Counted from the stretch's first letter, positions 1-7,736 are shown. The stretch: 34,890 bases of DNA from Gammaproteobacteria bacterium (GCA_025359085.1 JANYHL010000081.1:1-34890); one strand, 5' to 3'. Program-made: numbers and translations. Notes: generated by a model from the sequence alone, not told the origin.

Positions 1-128
1 TGATCGCCTTCCCGAAAACCCAGCGCGCCCAGTGCCTGCTGACGCAAGCGCCGTCAAGCGTGGACGAAAAACAATTGCGTGAACTGCATATTCGCCTGCG
101 CACGCCTGAGGTGGCAAAAACGGCTTGA
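1..128 (+). CDS. aspS: Aspartate--tRNA ligase, C-terminal end (partial)
   Basis: The reading frame enters at the left edge (first whole codon at base 3) and stops with TGA at 126-128, giving 41 residues. The text [18 protein letters not shown] followed by [14 protein letters not shown] is the characteristic C-terminus of bacterial aspartyl-tRNA synthetase, the class II enzyme that charges tRNA-Asp in the cytoplasm. The catalytic core lies outside the window, so only the tail can be judged, and it is intact. A hairpin terminator follows 36 bases after the stop. The downstream nudB is the neighbour I expect in Burkholderiales. The assignment rests on recognising the tail. Confidence 0.9.
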   Translation, partial: IAFPKTQRAQCLLTQAPSSVDEKQLRELHIRLRTPEVAKTA

Positions 129-164
129 TCAAGCTCGGCGCAGCGGGCTTCAGGCAAAATGAAA

Positions 165-192
165 GGGCGCTTGATCGGCGCCCTCTCTTTTT
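165..192 (+). terminator. Intrinsic terminator after aspS, ending at the nudB start codon
   Basis: GGGCGC (165-170) pairs perfectly with GCGCCC (178-183) around a 7-base loop, followed by TCTCTTTTT (184-192). This is a standard Rho-independent layout. The T-run ends exactly where the nudB ATG (193) begins, so any transcript crossing it would carry the hairpin over the ribosome-binding region. Confidence 0.75.
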
Positions 193-672
193 ATGCCTGC
201 AATTTATAAGATTCCCCAATCCGTCCTGGTCGTGATTTACACCCCGGCGCTCGATGTGTTGCTCATTCGACGGGCCGATGCGCCTGATTTCTGGCAATCG
301 GTTACCGGCAGCAAAGACACGCTCGAAGAGACTTTTGGGCACACCGCGGTGCGTGAAGTGCGGGAGGAAACCGGCATTGATTGCGGCCCGGGTACCCCGT
401 TGGCCGCTCATTTGCACGACTGGCAACTTGAAAATGTTTATGACATCTACCCGCGCTGGCGCCATCGTTACGCCCCCGGCGTCACGCGCAACACGGAGCA
501 TTTGTTTGGCTTGCAGGTGCCCGCCGCCACCCCGGTGCGCCTGTGTCCGCGCGAGCATACGGCTTACCAGTGGCTGCCTTGTCTGGAAGCGGCGGCCGCG
601 TGTTTTTCCCCTTCCAACGCCGAAGCTTGTCTGCTGCTGTCCAAGTTGGTGGACCCCACGGTGCCTGCATGA
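193..672 (+). CDS. nudB: Dihydroneopterin triphosphate diphosphatase (Nudix)
   Basis: A 159-residue Nudix hydrolase. The text DFWQSVTGS near residue 33 and HRYAPGVTRNTEH near residue 95 are hallmarks of NudB, which removes pyrophosphate from dihydroneopterin triphosphate in folate synthesis. The Nudix box is present from Gly39, with the catalytic core REVREETGI; the first Gly-to-Glu spacing is six residues rather than the usual five. The ATG at 193 is the only possible start, because an in-frame stop lies at 172-174 and no GTG or TTG falls between. No Shine-Dalgarno sequence is visible, since the terminator T-run abuts the ATG. The stop overlaps the start of a gene relic (ATGA). folE, which makes the substrate, lies about 1.4 kb downstream. 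Confidence 0.88.
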   Translation: MPAIYKIPQSVLVVIYTPALDVLLIRRADAPDFWQSVTGSKDTLEETFGHTAVREVREETGIDCGPGTPLAAHLHDWQLENVYDIYPRWRHRYAPGVTRNTEHLFGLQVPAATPVRLCPREHTAYQWLPCLEAAAACFSPSNAEACLLLSKLVDPTVPA

Positions 673-737
673 CTATCTTGCGGGCTGCCAGCCACCACAT
701 TCACACCGGCGTGCAGACCCGGTCCCCAGCACCCTAA
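669..737 (+). pseudogene. Relic of an endonuclease/exonuclease/phosphatase-family gene (N-terminus only)
   Basis: An ATG at 669 overlaps the nudB stop as ATGA and opens a 22-codon frame ending TAA at 735-737. It reads MTILRAASHHIHTGVQ and then TRSPAP. The first 16 residues resemble the conserved N-terminus of EEP-family proteins (pattern LRVATYNIHKGVQ), where the Asn after Tyr is a metal-site residue; here Tyr-Asn reads His-His. From memory, related Burkholderiales carry an intact EEP gene of about 250 codons between nudB and clsB. I infer that an internal deletion removed nearly all of it and left the translationally coupled start. It could instead be a coincidental small ORF. Confidence 0.55.
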
Positions 738-743
738 GAAGCC

Positions 744-1979
744 ATGCCACAACCCCGCCCCGGTCACCAGATTCAACTGCTGCAGGGCGGGCAGACGTTT
801 TTTCCGGCACTGGTTCGCGCGATTGAGCGTAGTGCGCATGAAGTCCGGATGGAGACTTACATCTTCAGTGTCGAGGCCGCCGGTGAAAGTGTGGCCATTG
901 CCTTGGAGCAGGCGGCGCAACGCGGCGTGGCGGTGTATCTGGTGATGGACGGTGTGGGCACGCCGCGTCTTGCGGCCCAGTGGGCCTCCCGCTTCAATGC
1001 TGCGGGTGTCAAGTGGCGAATTTTCTTACCCCTCGGGCGCTTGGGGATGCTGATCCCGAGCCGTTGGCGGCGCCTGCATCGCAAACTGTGCGTGGTGGAT
1101 GGCACGGTGGCATTTTGCGGAGGCATCAATGTGCTCGATGATTGGTATGACCCCAACTATGGCACTTTGAGGGCGCCCCGTTTTGATTTTGCCGTGCAGG
1201 TAACGGGCCCGCTGGTGCAGGCCGTGCACGAGGCCACGGCGCAGTTCTGGTGGCGCTTGCAGGTGGCCAGTACCATGCGCCAAAGCGATTTTCTGGCGGC
1301 CTGGCTGGCGCTGCAGGAAGCGGTGAAGCTGAAGCTGCAAGTCGGGTCTGATGCTGGTACGCGCAAAAATGCGAACACCGGGGCCGCTGAGGCGGTGGGC
1401 TACAACACCAACGCCCACCTGGTCCTGCGCGACAATTTGCGCAACCGTTTCCGGATCGAGCGTGCCTACCGCAAAGCGATTGGTACCGCCCGTCATGAAA
1501 TCATTATTGCCAATGCTTATTTTGTGCCGGGTCGCAAACTGCGCCAGGGACTGATGCATGCCGCGCAGCGCGGGGTGCGGGTCCGTTTGTTGCTGCAAGG
1601 GCGCTATGAGTACTTCATGCAATACCACGCAGCCCGGTCCGTGTATGGTGCGTTGTTGGCGGCGGGGGTCGAAATCCACGAGTATTCGGTCAGCTTTCTC
1701 CATGCCAAGGTAGCCGTGATTGATGGTCATTGGGCGACGGTGGGCTCTTCCAACCTGGACCCTTTGAGTTTGCTGTTGGCGCGGGAGGCGAACGTGGTGG
1801 TGGAGGATGGGGCTTTCGCACAGGATTTGCGTGCCCGGCTGGAGCAGGCCATGTTGCAAGACGGTGCGCGAGTGGACCCGACGGCGTATGCCAACCGCCC
1901 TTGGCGCCAGCGCCTTCTGGATCGCGTGGCCTTGGGCGTGATGCGCATGCTGCTCTTCCTGAATGGAAAACGCTATTAA
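744..1979 (+). CDS. clsB: Cardiolipin synthase B (phospholipase D family)
   Basis: A 411-residue phospholipase D superfamily protein with both HKD motifs: HRKLCVVDG (His112, Lys114, Asp119) and HAKVAVIDG (His320, Lys322, Asp327), each followed by the usual Gly-x-x-Asn segment (GGIN, GSSN). There is no N-terminal membrane segment, and the length fits ClsB (YbhO type) rather than the longer membrane-anchored ClsA. The expected role is phosphatidyl transfer making cardiolipin at the inner membrane. The start is the ATG at 744, seven bases after the upstream relic. The TAA stop (1977-1979) lies at the edge of a dispersed repeat copy. Confidence 0.88.
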   Translation: MPQPRPGHQIQLLQGGQTFFPALVRAIERSAHEVRMETYIFSVEAAGESVAIALEQAAQRGVAVYLVMDGVGTPRLAAQWASRFNAAGVKWRIFLPLGRLGMLIPSRWRRLHRKLCVVDGTVAFCGGINVLDDWYDPNYGTLRAPRFDFAVQVTGPLVQAVHEATAQFWWRLQVASTMRQSDFLAAWLALQEAVKLKLQVGSDAGTRKNANTGAAEAVGYNTNAHLVLRDNLRNRFRIERAYRKAIGTARHEIIIANAYFVPGRKLRQGLMHAAQRGVRVRLLLQGRYEYFMQYHAARSVYGALLAAGVEIHEYSVSFLHAKVAVIDGHWATVGSSNLDPLSLLLAREANVVVEDGAFAQDLRARLEQAMLQDGARVDPTAYANRPWRQRLLDRVALGVMRMLLFLNGKRY

Positions 1980-2033
1980 AAATATAGCTTACTATGCATA
2001 ATACACAAGGGCTAGCGGCCAAAAACATTGAAA
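1975..2033 (+). repeat. Dispersed short repeat, copy R1 (forward)
   Basis: Box 1 ATAGCT (1984-1989), 19 bases, then box 2 GGGCTAGCGGCC (2009-2020), flanked by A/T runs. The clsB stop codon lies in its left flank. It fills most of the clsB-folE gap. This is one of seven copies in the window with the same 19-base spacing; see the findings. Confidence 0.75.
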
Positions 2034-2080
2034 GTAAAACGCTGCTACCATTCTTCCATGTTAAAAAAAGTGAAAGCACC

Positions 2081-2785
2081 ATGAACACAAGCGATGCCGA
2101 TGAGGGTACGCCCGTCTCCGTCAAAATTCGGGAACGCCTGCTGGCAGCACGCAAGCGCTTCCATGCCAACGACAACATCGCCGATTTCATCGAGCCCGGT
2201 GAGTTGGAGCAGCTGCTTGACGAAGTGCAAGACAAGATGGAAGGCGTCTTGAGCAGCCTGGTGATTGACACCGACCATGATCACAACACGGACAAGACGG
2301 CGCGGCGCGTGGCCAAGATGTATCTTCAAGAGGTGTTCAATGGCCGCTACGTCAGCGCACCCACCATCACCGAGTTTCCCAACGCCGAGCACCTCAATGA
2401 GTTGATGATTGTGGGCCCGATCACCGTGCGCAGTGCCTGCAGCCATCATTTGTGTCCGATCGTGGGCCAGATCTGGATTGGCGTGCTGCCCAACGAGCAT
2501 ACCAATGTCATTGGCTTGTCCAAGTACGCACGCCTGGCCGAGTGGGTGATGGGCCGACCGCAGATTCAGGAGGAAGCGGTGGTCCAGTTGGCCGACTTGA
2601 TCCAGCAAAAAACCCAGCCTGACGGTCTGGCTATTGTGATGGAGGCCACTCACTTCTGCATGGGCTGGCGCGGCGTCAAGGACCTCGACAGCAAGATGAT
2701 CAATTCCGTCATGCGCGGCGCCTTCCTCAAGGACCCCAATTTGCGCCGTGAATTTCTCTCGCTTATTCCCAAGAAAGAAGGCTGA
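2081..2785 (+). CDS. folE: GTP cyclohydrolase I (FolE)
   Basis: A 234-residue protein that converts GTP to dihydroneopterin triphosphate, the first step of folate synthesis. Zinc and active-site residues are visible: Cys120, His122 and His123 in RSACSHHLCPIVG, and Cys193 in HFCMGWRGVK. I chose the ATG at 2081 over an ATG at 1994, because the latter would add 29 unconserved residues encoded mostly by the repeat. The ribosome site before 2081 is weak (AAAG). BLUF follows after two bases, so the two are probably cotranscribed. NudB, which uses the product, is encoded just upstream. Confidence 0.92.
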   Translation: MNTSDADEGTPVSVKIRERLLAARKRFHANDNIADFIEPGELEQLLDEVQDKMEGVLSSLVIDTDHDHNTDKTARRVAKMYLQEVFNGRYVSAPTITEFPNAEHLNELMIVGPITVRSACSHHLCPIVGQIWIGVLPNEHTNVIGLSKYARLAEWVMGRPQIQEEAVVQLADLIQQKTQPDGLAIVMEATHFCMGWRGVKDLDSKMINSVMRGAFLKDPNLRREFLSLIPKKEG

Positions 2786-2787
2786 TC

Positions 2788-3210
2788 ATGTTGGTTCGTT
2801 TGCTTTATGCCAGTCGCGCGACCGACACCAGTTTGGCGGCCATCGAGGCCATTCTGCTGCAGTCGCGCCAGCACAACCCCGAGTGCGGCATTACCGGTAT
2901 TCTTTGCTACGGCGGCGGCATTTTTCTGCAGGCGATCGAGGGCGGGCGCATGGCAGTGAGCGAGCTGTATGGTCATATTCAGAAAGATGTCCGGCACAAG
3001 GACGTGATGCTGCTGCACTATGAAGAAATAACCGAACGCCGCTTTGGAGGCTGGACCATGGGGCAGGTCAATATGGCCAAGATCAATGCTTCCATTTTGC
3101 TCAAATACGCCGAAAAGCCGGAGTTGAACCCGTATTCGGTGTCGGGCCAGGTGTCGCTGGCCCTGCTGGAAGAATTGATGGCCACCGCCTGCATCATCGG
3201 GCGCGCTTGA
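2788..3210 (+). CDS. Short BLUF-domain blue-light sensor protein
   Basis: A 140-residue protein made almost entirely of a BLUF domain, which binds FAD and senses blue light. The flavin-site residues are present at the expected spacing: Tyr7 (LLYAS), Asn30 (NPECGITGIL), Gln48 (FLQAIEGG), and Trp89 with Met91 (GGWTMG). The C-terminal 40 residues look like the capping helices of short BLUF proteins, and there is no EAL or other output domain, so any output would be by protein-protein contact. It starts two bases after folE, with AAGAAAGAAGG at the folE end as ribosome site. Its stop overlaps the TTG start of the next gene. Confidence 0.9.
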   Translation: MLVRLLYASRATDTSLAAIEAILLQSRQHNPECGITGILCYGGGIFLQAIEGGRMAVSELYGHIQKDVRHKDVMLLHYEEITERRFGGWTMGQVNMAKINASILLKYAEKPELNPYSVSGQVSLALLEELMATACIIGRA

Positions 3211-3713
3211 ATCTTTGGCGGCTCCTGCCGTTTCTGGGGTTGCTCCTCCTGATGGTCAGCAATGAGGCGCAGGCGAAATCAACCTTTGCGGGCAACGTTA
3301 CCTTTGTCTCGGATGGTGACACGCTCTGGGTGCGCCCGGACGCAGGGGGCCGGCCGCGCAAACTGCGCATTGACGGCATCGACGCGCCTGAGATTTGCCA
3401 GACCGGGGGTGAGGCCGCGCGTGAAGTGTTGAAGCGCCGGGTGCTGCACCAGCATGTCGAGGTGACGGTCTGGCGCCATGATGTTTACGGACGCGGCCTG
3501 GCGCGCATCGGTCTCGACGGGAATGACCTGGGTGCGCAAATGGTGCGTGCGGGCCAGGCTTGGTCTTACCGCTGGCGCGGCAACCCCGGGCCCTATGCGG
3601 TGGAGGAAGCCCGTGCCCGAGCAGCGGGGCTGGGCTTGTTCGTCGCCAGTCAACCCGAGTTGCCGCGTGATTTCCGCCAGCGTCACGGTCCGTGCGATGC
3701 GGTGTCGCGATGA
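3207..3713 (+). CDS. Secreted thermonuclease (SNase-like)
   Basis: A 168-residue staphylococcal-nuclease-like enzyme. The catalytic set is present: Asp38 (SDGDTLW), Arg54 (KLRIDG), Asp59 and Glu62 (GIDAPE), and Arg96 (YGRGLARI). The start is the TTG at 3207, overlapping the BLUF stop. This start gives a typical Sec signal peptide (MNLWRLLPFLGLLLLMVS, with cleavage near AQA-K). The first downstream ATG at 3252 would delete the signal, so it is unlikely. The protein probably cleaves DNA or RNA in the periplasm or outside the cell. It converges on moeB, one base apart, across a perfect 16-bp palindrome. Confidence 0.88.
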   Translation: MNLWRLLPFLGLLLLMVSNEAQAKSTFAGNVTFVSDGDTLWVRPDAGGRPRKLRIDGIDAPEICQTGGEAAREVLKRRVLHQHVEVTVWRHDVYGRGLARIGLDGNDLGAQMVRAGQAWSYRWRGNPGPYAVEEARARAAGLGLFVASQPELPRDFRQRHGPCDAVSR

Positions 3714-3728
3714 GTCAGCGCGCTGACT
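3713..3728. other. Perfect 16-bp palindrome between convergent stop codons
   Basis: AGTCAGCGCGCTGACT is self-complementary throughout. It begins at the last base of the thermonuclease stop and covers the moeB stop on the other strand. There is no T-run on either side, so it is not a classical terminator. It could be chance. Confidence 0.5.
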
Positions 3729-4476
3729 GCGCCTGGCCGCAGACCGGACAGTCGGCCTGGCGTGCGATGCGCACTTGCGTGAACTCCATGGCGCGGCCAT
3801 CGAGCATCAGCAGGCGCCCGGTGAGGGGCCGCCCGGCAGCACTGAGCAGCTTGAGCGCTTCAGCCGCTTGGATCGACCCAATGATGCCCACCAATGGCGC
3901 GAAAACGCCCATCGTGGCGCAGCGCGTTTCTTCAAAAGTGGTGTCCGGGGGGAACAGGCAGGCGTAGCAGGGCGAGTTGGCGTCACGCGGGTCGTAGACA
4001 CAGACCTGGCCGTCAAAGCGGATGGCCGCGCCCGACACCAGCGGCTTGCGGTGCTTCACACAAGCCAGATTGATGGCGTGGCGCGTGGCAAAGTTGTCAC
4101 AACAGTCCAGCACCACATCGGCCTGTGCCACCAGGGTGTCCAGCAACGCGGCATCGGCGCGTTGCATGAGCGGCGTCACCTGCACGTCGGGGTTGATGGC
4201 GGCAATGGCGGCTTGAATTGACAGCACCTTGGGCTGGCCGACCCGCGCCAGGGTGTGGGCGATTTGCCGCTGCAAATTGGTCAGGTCGACGCGATCATGA
4301 TCGACCACCGTGATGCGCCCGACCCCGGCCGAGCCCAGGTACAGCGCGACCGGCGAGCCCAGGCCGCCGGCGCCCACCAGCAAGGCATGACTGCCTGAGA
4401 TCAGCGCCTGACCTTCAATGCCGATTTCGTTGAGCAGAATGTGGCGTGAGTAGCGCAGCAGTTGCTCGTCTGTCAT
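3715..4476 (-). CDS. moeB: Molybdopterin-synthase adenylyltransferase / ThiF-family E1-like enzyme
   Basis: A 253-residue HesA/MoeB/ThiF protein. It adenylates the C-terminal glycine of a small sulfur carrier (MoaD or ThiS) with ATP. Visible features are the nucleotide-binding loop GAGGLGSP (36-43), the segment DLTNLQRQ with Arg70, Asp127 in DCCDN, paired zinc cysteines CYAC (170, 173) and CPVC (243, 246), and Cys186 before the conserved GVFAPLVGIIGS. MoeB and ThiF cannot be separated on sequence alone, and no mo- or thi- genes are nearby. It lies 10 bases after the ctpA-type protease and probably shares its transcript. Confidence 0.85.
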   Translation of the reverse strand: MTDEQLLRYSRHILLNEIGIEGQALISGSHALLVGAGGLGSPVALYLGSAGVGRITVVDHDRVDLTNLQRQIAHTLARVGQPKVLSIQAAIAAINPDVQVTPLMQRADAALLDTLVAQADVVLDCCDNFATRHAINLACVKHRKPLVSGAAIRFDGQVCVYDPRDANSPCYACLFPPDTTFEETRCATMGVFAPLVGIIGSIQAAEALKLLSAAGRPLTGRLLMLDGRAMEFTQVRIARQADCPVCGQAQSAR

Positions 4477-4486
4477 GCGCTGGCTT

Positions 4487-5959
4487 TCACTCTTCTTTCT
4501 TCTCTTCCGGGCGCTCCACCAAGGTCTTGCTGATCAGAACAGGCTGCCCCTTGAGCTGGTGGATGGCCTGGATCAGCTGAAAATCCTTGTCGGTGCCGTA
4601 CTCCGGCAGCTTGCGCTCGGCCAGCGGCTTCTTGAGCTCTTCTTCGAGCTTGAGTCGGGCCTCTTCGCGCGCTTTCTCGCTGCCGGCAACGATTTGTTCG
4701 TCGCCCTGGCCGCTGCTCAGGTGTTTTTCCAGATCCGCCTCGCGCGTGCGCAAGGCGGCAAACAGATTGCCTTCCTCGGTTTCGTCCAGCATGACGTCGG
4801 GCACGATCCCTTTGGCTTGAATCGACTTGCCACTGGGCGTGTAGTAACGGCTGGTGGTGAGCTTCAACGCTGCCGTCGGGCAGTTGTCCATGCGAAAGCC
4901 GGCGTCCAGGCAAACCGCAGTTTGCACCGAGCCTTTGCCGAAAGTCTGATTACCCAATAACTTGGCGCGCTTGTGATCTTGCAGCGCCCCGGCCACGATT
5001 TCACTGGCAGACGCCGAGCCTTCATTGACCAGCACCACCAGTGGCACGCTTTTCAGCGCGCCCTTGGTCACTTCAGCCAGGCGCTTGAGCGGGTCGGCGC
5101 CGCCGCGGCGCTGGTAATACTCGGGCGCCGCCTTGTAGGTAAATTTGCTTTCGGCCAACTGGCCGTTGGCCGACACCACGGTGACGTTTTCCGGCAAAAA
5201 AGCCGCCGATATGGCCACGGCTGCGTCCAGATATCCGCCCGGATCATTGCGCAGATCCAGCACCAGCCCTTTGAGGTGAGGCTCCTGCTTGTAAATTTCT
5301 TCCATCTTGCGTGCGAAGTCTTCCACCGTACGCTCCTGGAACTGGCTCAGGCGAATCCAGGCGTAGCCTGGTTCGATGACTTTGCTGCGTACCGATTGGG
5401 TGCGAATTTCTTCCCGCGTGATCGTCACCGGGAAAGTTCGATTTTCGGATTTGCGAAAAATGGTCAGAAGCACTTTGGTATTGGGTTCCCCGCGCATGCG
5501 TTTGACGCCTTCGCTGAGCGAGAGTCCTTTGACCAGGGTGTCATTGATCTTGATGATCAGGTCATTGGGTTTGATGCCAGCCCGAAACGCGGGCGAGCCC
5601 TCAATGGGCGACACCACCTTGATCAAACCATCTTCCTGCGAGATTTCGATGCCGACGCCGACAAACTTGCCGGTGGTGCCCTCGTTGAAATCCTTCAGCG
5701 CTTTTTTGTCGAGGTAAACCGAATGCGGGTCCAACCCTGCCACCATCCCGGCGATGGCATCGGTAATCAGTTTCTTGTCGTCCACCGGTTCCACGTAATT
5801 GCTCTTGACCATGCCAAACACGGCCGCCAATTGCTGCAATTCCTCGAGCGGCAACGGCGTCAGCGCGCCACGCGCCACAGTTTGGAGCGATATCGTGGTC
5901 AGGGCACCGGCCATGACCCCAATTGAAATCCAACCCGTAATTTTCAGTTTTTGACCCAT
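4487..5959 (-). CDS. C-terminal processing peptidase, S41 family (CtpA type)
   Basis: A 490-residue S41 protease. An N-terminal hydrophobic segment (about residues 8-30) acts as signal or membrane anchor. A PDZ domain follows (about 97-170, with FVGVGIEI and GSPAFRAGIKPNDLI), then the catalytic domain with Ser317 (NEGSASASEI) and Lys342 (FGKGSVQT), at the 25-residue spacing of the Ser-Lys dyad. These proteases trim C-termini of periplasmic proteins and cell-wall enzymes. The ATG at 5959 has a good ribosome site (GAGGA) six bases upstream. Upstream lies gpmA on the same strand, and downstream moeB. The C-terminal tail is highly charged (RPEEKKEE). Confidence 0.9.
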   Translation of the reverse strand: MGQKLKITGWISIGVMAGALTTISLQTVARGALTPLPLEELQQLAAVFGMVKSNYVEPVDDKKLITDAIAGMVAGLDPHSVYLDKKALKDFNEGTTGKFVGVGIEISQEDGLIKVVSPIEGSPAFRAGIKPNDLIIKINDTLVKGLSLSEGVKRMRGEPNTKVLLTIFRKSENRTFPVTITREEIRTQSVRSKVIEPGYAWIRLSQFQERTVEDFARKMEEIYKQEPHLKGLVLDLRNDPGGYLDAAVAISAAFLPENVTVVSANGQLAESKFTYKAAPEYYQRRGGADPLKRLAEVTKGALKSVPLVVLVNEGSASASEIVAGALQDHKRAKLLGNQTFGKGSVQTAVCLDAGFRMDNCPTAALKLTTSRYYTPSGKSIQAKGIVPDVMLDETEEGNLFAALRTREADLEKHLSSGQGDEQIVAGSEKAREEARLKLEEELKKPLAERKLPEYGTDKDFQLIQAIHQLKGQPVLISKTLVERPEEKKEE

Positions 5960-6080
5960 ATATTCCTCTAAATCAAGAGCCTGGGCGGCTCGCGCAGCGC
6001 TACCGTTGGCGGCACCCAGTCTCAGCTTTGCTCAATGTACACGCTTTGACGAATGTCAGAAGGGGATGTTCCCGGTTTAC

Positions 6081-6824
6081 TCAAGCTTTACCCTGCGCGG
6101 CGACGGCTGCAGCGGCTTGGGTCGCAGCCTCGGCATCGCCCAGGTAGTAGTGGCGAATGGGTTTGAGGTTCTCGTCGAGTTCATACACCAGTGGAATGCC
6201 GTTCGGGATGTTCAGGCCCACGATGTCGTCGTCGGAGATGTTGTCCAGGTACTTCACCAGCGCCCGGATCGAGTTGCCGTGCGCCGCTACCACCACGCGT
6301 TTGCCCGCTTTGATGGCGGGCGCCAGCGCTTCGTGCCAAAACGGCATGACCCGCGCCACCGTGTCTTTCAGGCACTCGGTCAGGGGCACTTGTTGCGACG
6401 CCAACCGGGCGTAACGCGCATCAGCGCGCTCGCTGCGCGGGTCGGTGGGATCCAGCGCCGGCGGTGGGGTGTCGTAGCTGCGCCGCCACGCCAGGACCTG
6501 GGCGTCGCCATACTTCTTGGCGGTTTCAGCCTTGTTGAGGCCCTGCAAAGCGCCGTAGTGGCGCTCGTTGAGCCGCCAGCTGTTGACCACCGGCAGCCAG
6601 GTGCGGTCCATCTCATCGAGCACCAGCCACAGGGTGCGGGTGGCGCGCTTGAGGACGCTGGTGTAGGCGATATCAAATTCATAGCCCTCGGCCTTGAGCA
6701 GGCGCCCGGCGTTCTTGGCCTGCTCGATGCCGGTGGGGGTCAAATCAACGTCGGTCCAGCCGGTAAAGCGGTTGTCAAGATTCCAGGTGGATTCGCCGTG
6801 GCGGATGAGAACGAGTTTGTACAT
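6081..6824 (-). CDS. gpmA: 2,3-bisphosphoglycerate-dependent phosphoglycerate mutase
   Basis: A 247-residue protein that interconverts 3- and 2-phosphoglycerate in glycolysis and gluconeogenesis. The phosphohistidine motif is at the N-terminus ([10 protein letters not shown], His9), and the second catalytic histidine is in [10 protein letters not shown]. The ATG at 6824 was chosen because it places the motif exactly where the family has it; an upstream in-frame start would add 21 unrelated residues. The C-terminus ends in an Ala/Gln-rich tail. It is divergent from the rhodanese gene across 106 bp, and is followed after 121 bp by the ctpA-type protease. Confidence 0.95.
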   Translation of the reverse strand: MYKLVLIRHGESTWNLDNRFTGWTDVDLTPTGIEQAKNAGRLLKAEGYEFDIAYTSVLKRATRTLWLVLDEMDRTWLPVVNSWRLNERHYGALQGLNKAETAKKYGDAQVLAWRRSYDTPPPALDPTDPRSERADARYARLASQQVPLTECLKDTVARVMPFWHEALAPAIKAGKRVVVAAHGNSIRALVKYLDNISDDDIVGLNIPNGIPLVYELDENLKPIRHYYLGDAEAATQAAAAVAAQGKA

Positions 6825-6930
6825 GATGCAGTGGTGGGGTTCAGGCAAGGGCAAAACGAAGGCCAAATGCCTTGCGCGCCCCGCCATTCTAAAATGCCGT
6901 CTTTACCTACGGCTTTCTTTAAGGATTAAA

Positions 6931-7338
6931 GTGAAATTTATTTTCGACAACTGGATGATTATGTCGGTCGCGCTGGCCTCGGGCGCGATGCTGTTCTGGC
7001 CGGTGCTCAAGGGCGTCAGCGCTGGCTCCTTGACCGCGACCGGTGCCGTGCAACTCATCAACCGCGAAAAAGCGGTGGTCATTGACGTCTGCGAGGCCAA
7101 TGAGTTTGCGGCGGCTCATATCGTTGGCGCCAAGCATATTCCCTTGAATCAGTTGGAAGAAAAATTGCCCGCTGCGGTGAAGAACAAGACGTTGCCGCTG
7201 ATTCTGGTGTGTCAGTCGGGCGCTCGTTCCAAGCGCGCCGTGGCGATCGCCCAAAAGCTGGGCTATGCGCAGGCGCAGTCCCTGGCGGGTGGTCTGAGTG
7301 GCTGGCGTGCCGCCAATTTGCCACTTGAAAAATCCTGA
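6931..7338 (+). CDS. Membrane-anchored rhodanese-like protein (YibN type)
   Basis: A 135-residue protein with one N-terminal membrane segment (about residues 8-28) and a cytoplasmic rhodanese domain. The sulfur-carrying Cys94 sits in the active loop CQSGARSKR. The start is a GTG at 6931, supported by the ribosome site AAGGA (6921-6925) and by the membrane segment directly after it. In proteobacteria this gene lies beside grxC, secB and gpsA, as here. Its exact sulfur-transfer substrate is unknown. grxC follows after 40 bases. Confidence 0.85.
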   Translation: MKFIFDNWMIMSVALASGAMLFWPVLKGVSAGSLTATGAVQLINREKAVVIDVCEANEFAAAHIVGAKHIPLNQLEEKLPAAVKNKTLPLILVCQSGARSKRAVAIAQKLGYAQAQSLAGGLSGWRAANLPLEKS

Positions 7339-7378
7339 TGAACCACAACGTCAACCTGATTTGAAAAGGATGAGTCCC

Positions 7379-7639
7379 ATGCAAACCGTCAAGATGTACA
7401 CCACTGCCGTTTGCCCTTTCTGCACGCGTGCCAAGCAGATTCTCAAAGCCAAAGGGGTGGCCGAAATTGAAGAAATCCGCATTGACACCGATCTACAGGC
7501 GCGCGCCCAGATGATGCAGAGCACCGGTCGGCGCACCGTGCCGCAAATATTTATCGGTCAGACCCATGTCGGAGGTTGCGATGATCTGATCGCGCTGGAC
7601 GCGCAGGGGGGCTTGCTGCCCTTGCTGAATGCGGCCTGA
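7379..7639 (+). CDS. grxC: Glutaredoxin 3
   Basis: An 86-residue glutaredoxin with the dithiol active site CPFC near residue 12, the cis-proline segment TVPQIFIG and the GCDDL motif that binds glutathione. It reduces disulfides and glutathione-mixed disulfides in the cytoplasm. The ATG at 7379 is preferred because AAAAGGA lies about seven bases upstream; an ATG at 7370 would touch that site. It belongs to the conserved rhodanese-grxC-secB-gpsA cluster, but a terminator separates it from secB. Confidence 0.93.
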   Translation: MQTVKMYTTAVCPFCTRAKQILKAKGVAEIEEIRIDTDLQARAQMMQSTGRRTVPQIFIGQTHVGGCDDLIALDAQGGLLPLLNAA

Positions 7640-7671
7640 CGTTTCGTGCCGCCAGTGCCTTGATGTTCACC

Positions 7672-7680
7672 TGAGATAAT
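7672..7680 (+). promoter_or_regulatory. Possible extended -10 promoter element
   Basis: TGAGATAAT matches an extended -10 (TGnTATAAT) at seven of eight defined bases. No convincing -35 is seen 16-18 bp upstream. It lies between grxC and the terminator at 7702, so a transcript from here would meet that hairpin within about 20 bases. Confidence 0.3.
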
Positions 7681-7701
7681 GGCTGCCGTTCCCTTTCGTT
7701 G

Positions 7702-7736
7702 GCCCGCTCCATCCATCAGACAGCGGGCTTTGTTTT
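7702..7736 (+). terminator. Intrinsic terminator after grxC
   Basis: GCCCGCT (7702-7708) pairs perfectly with AGCGGGC (7722-7728) around a 13-base loop, followed by TTTGTTTT. It should end the rhodanese-grxC transcript and separate it from secB. Confidence 0.8.

Noticed and set aside
4973-5926. A 317-codon plus-strand frame opposite the ctpA-type protease
   Set aside because: Antisense shadow of an S41 protease with intact PDZ and Ser-Lys dyad.
7672-7736. Extended -10 plus hairpin after grxC as an attenuator for secB
   Set aside because: Without a leader peptide, alternative pairing or a convincing -35, the simpler reading is a terminator for grxC next to a weak promoter-like sequence.
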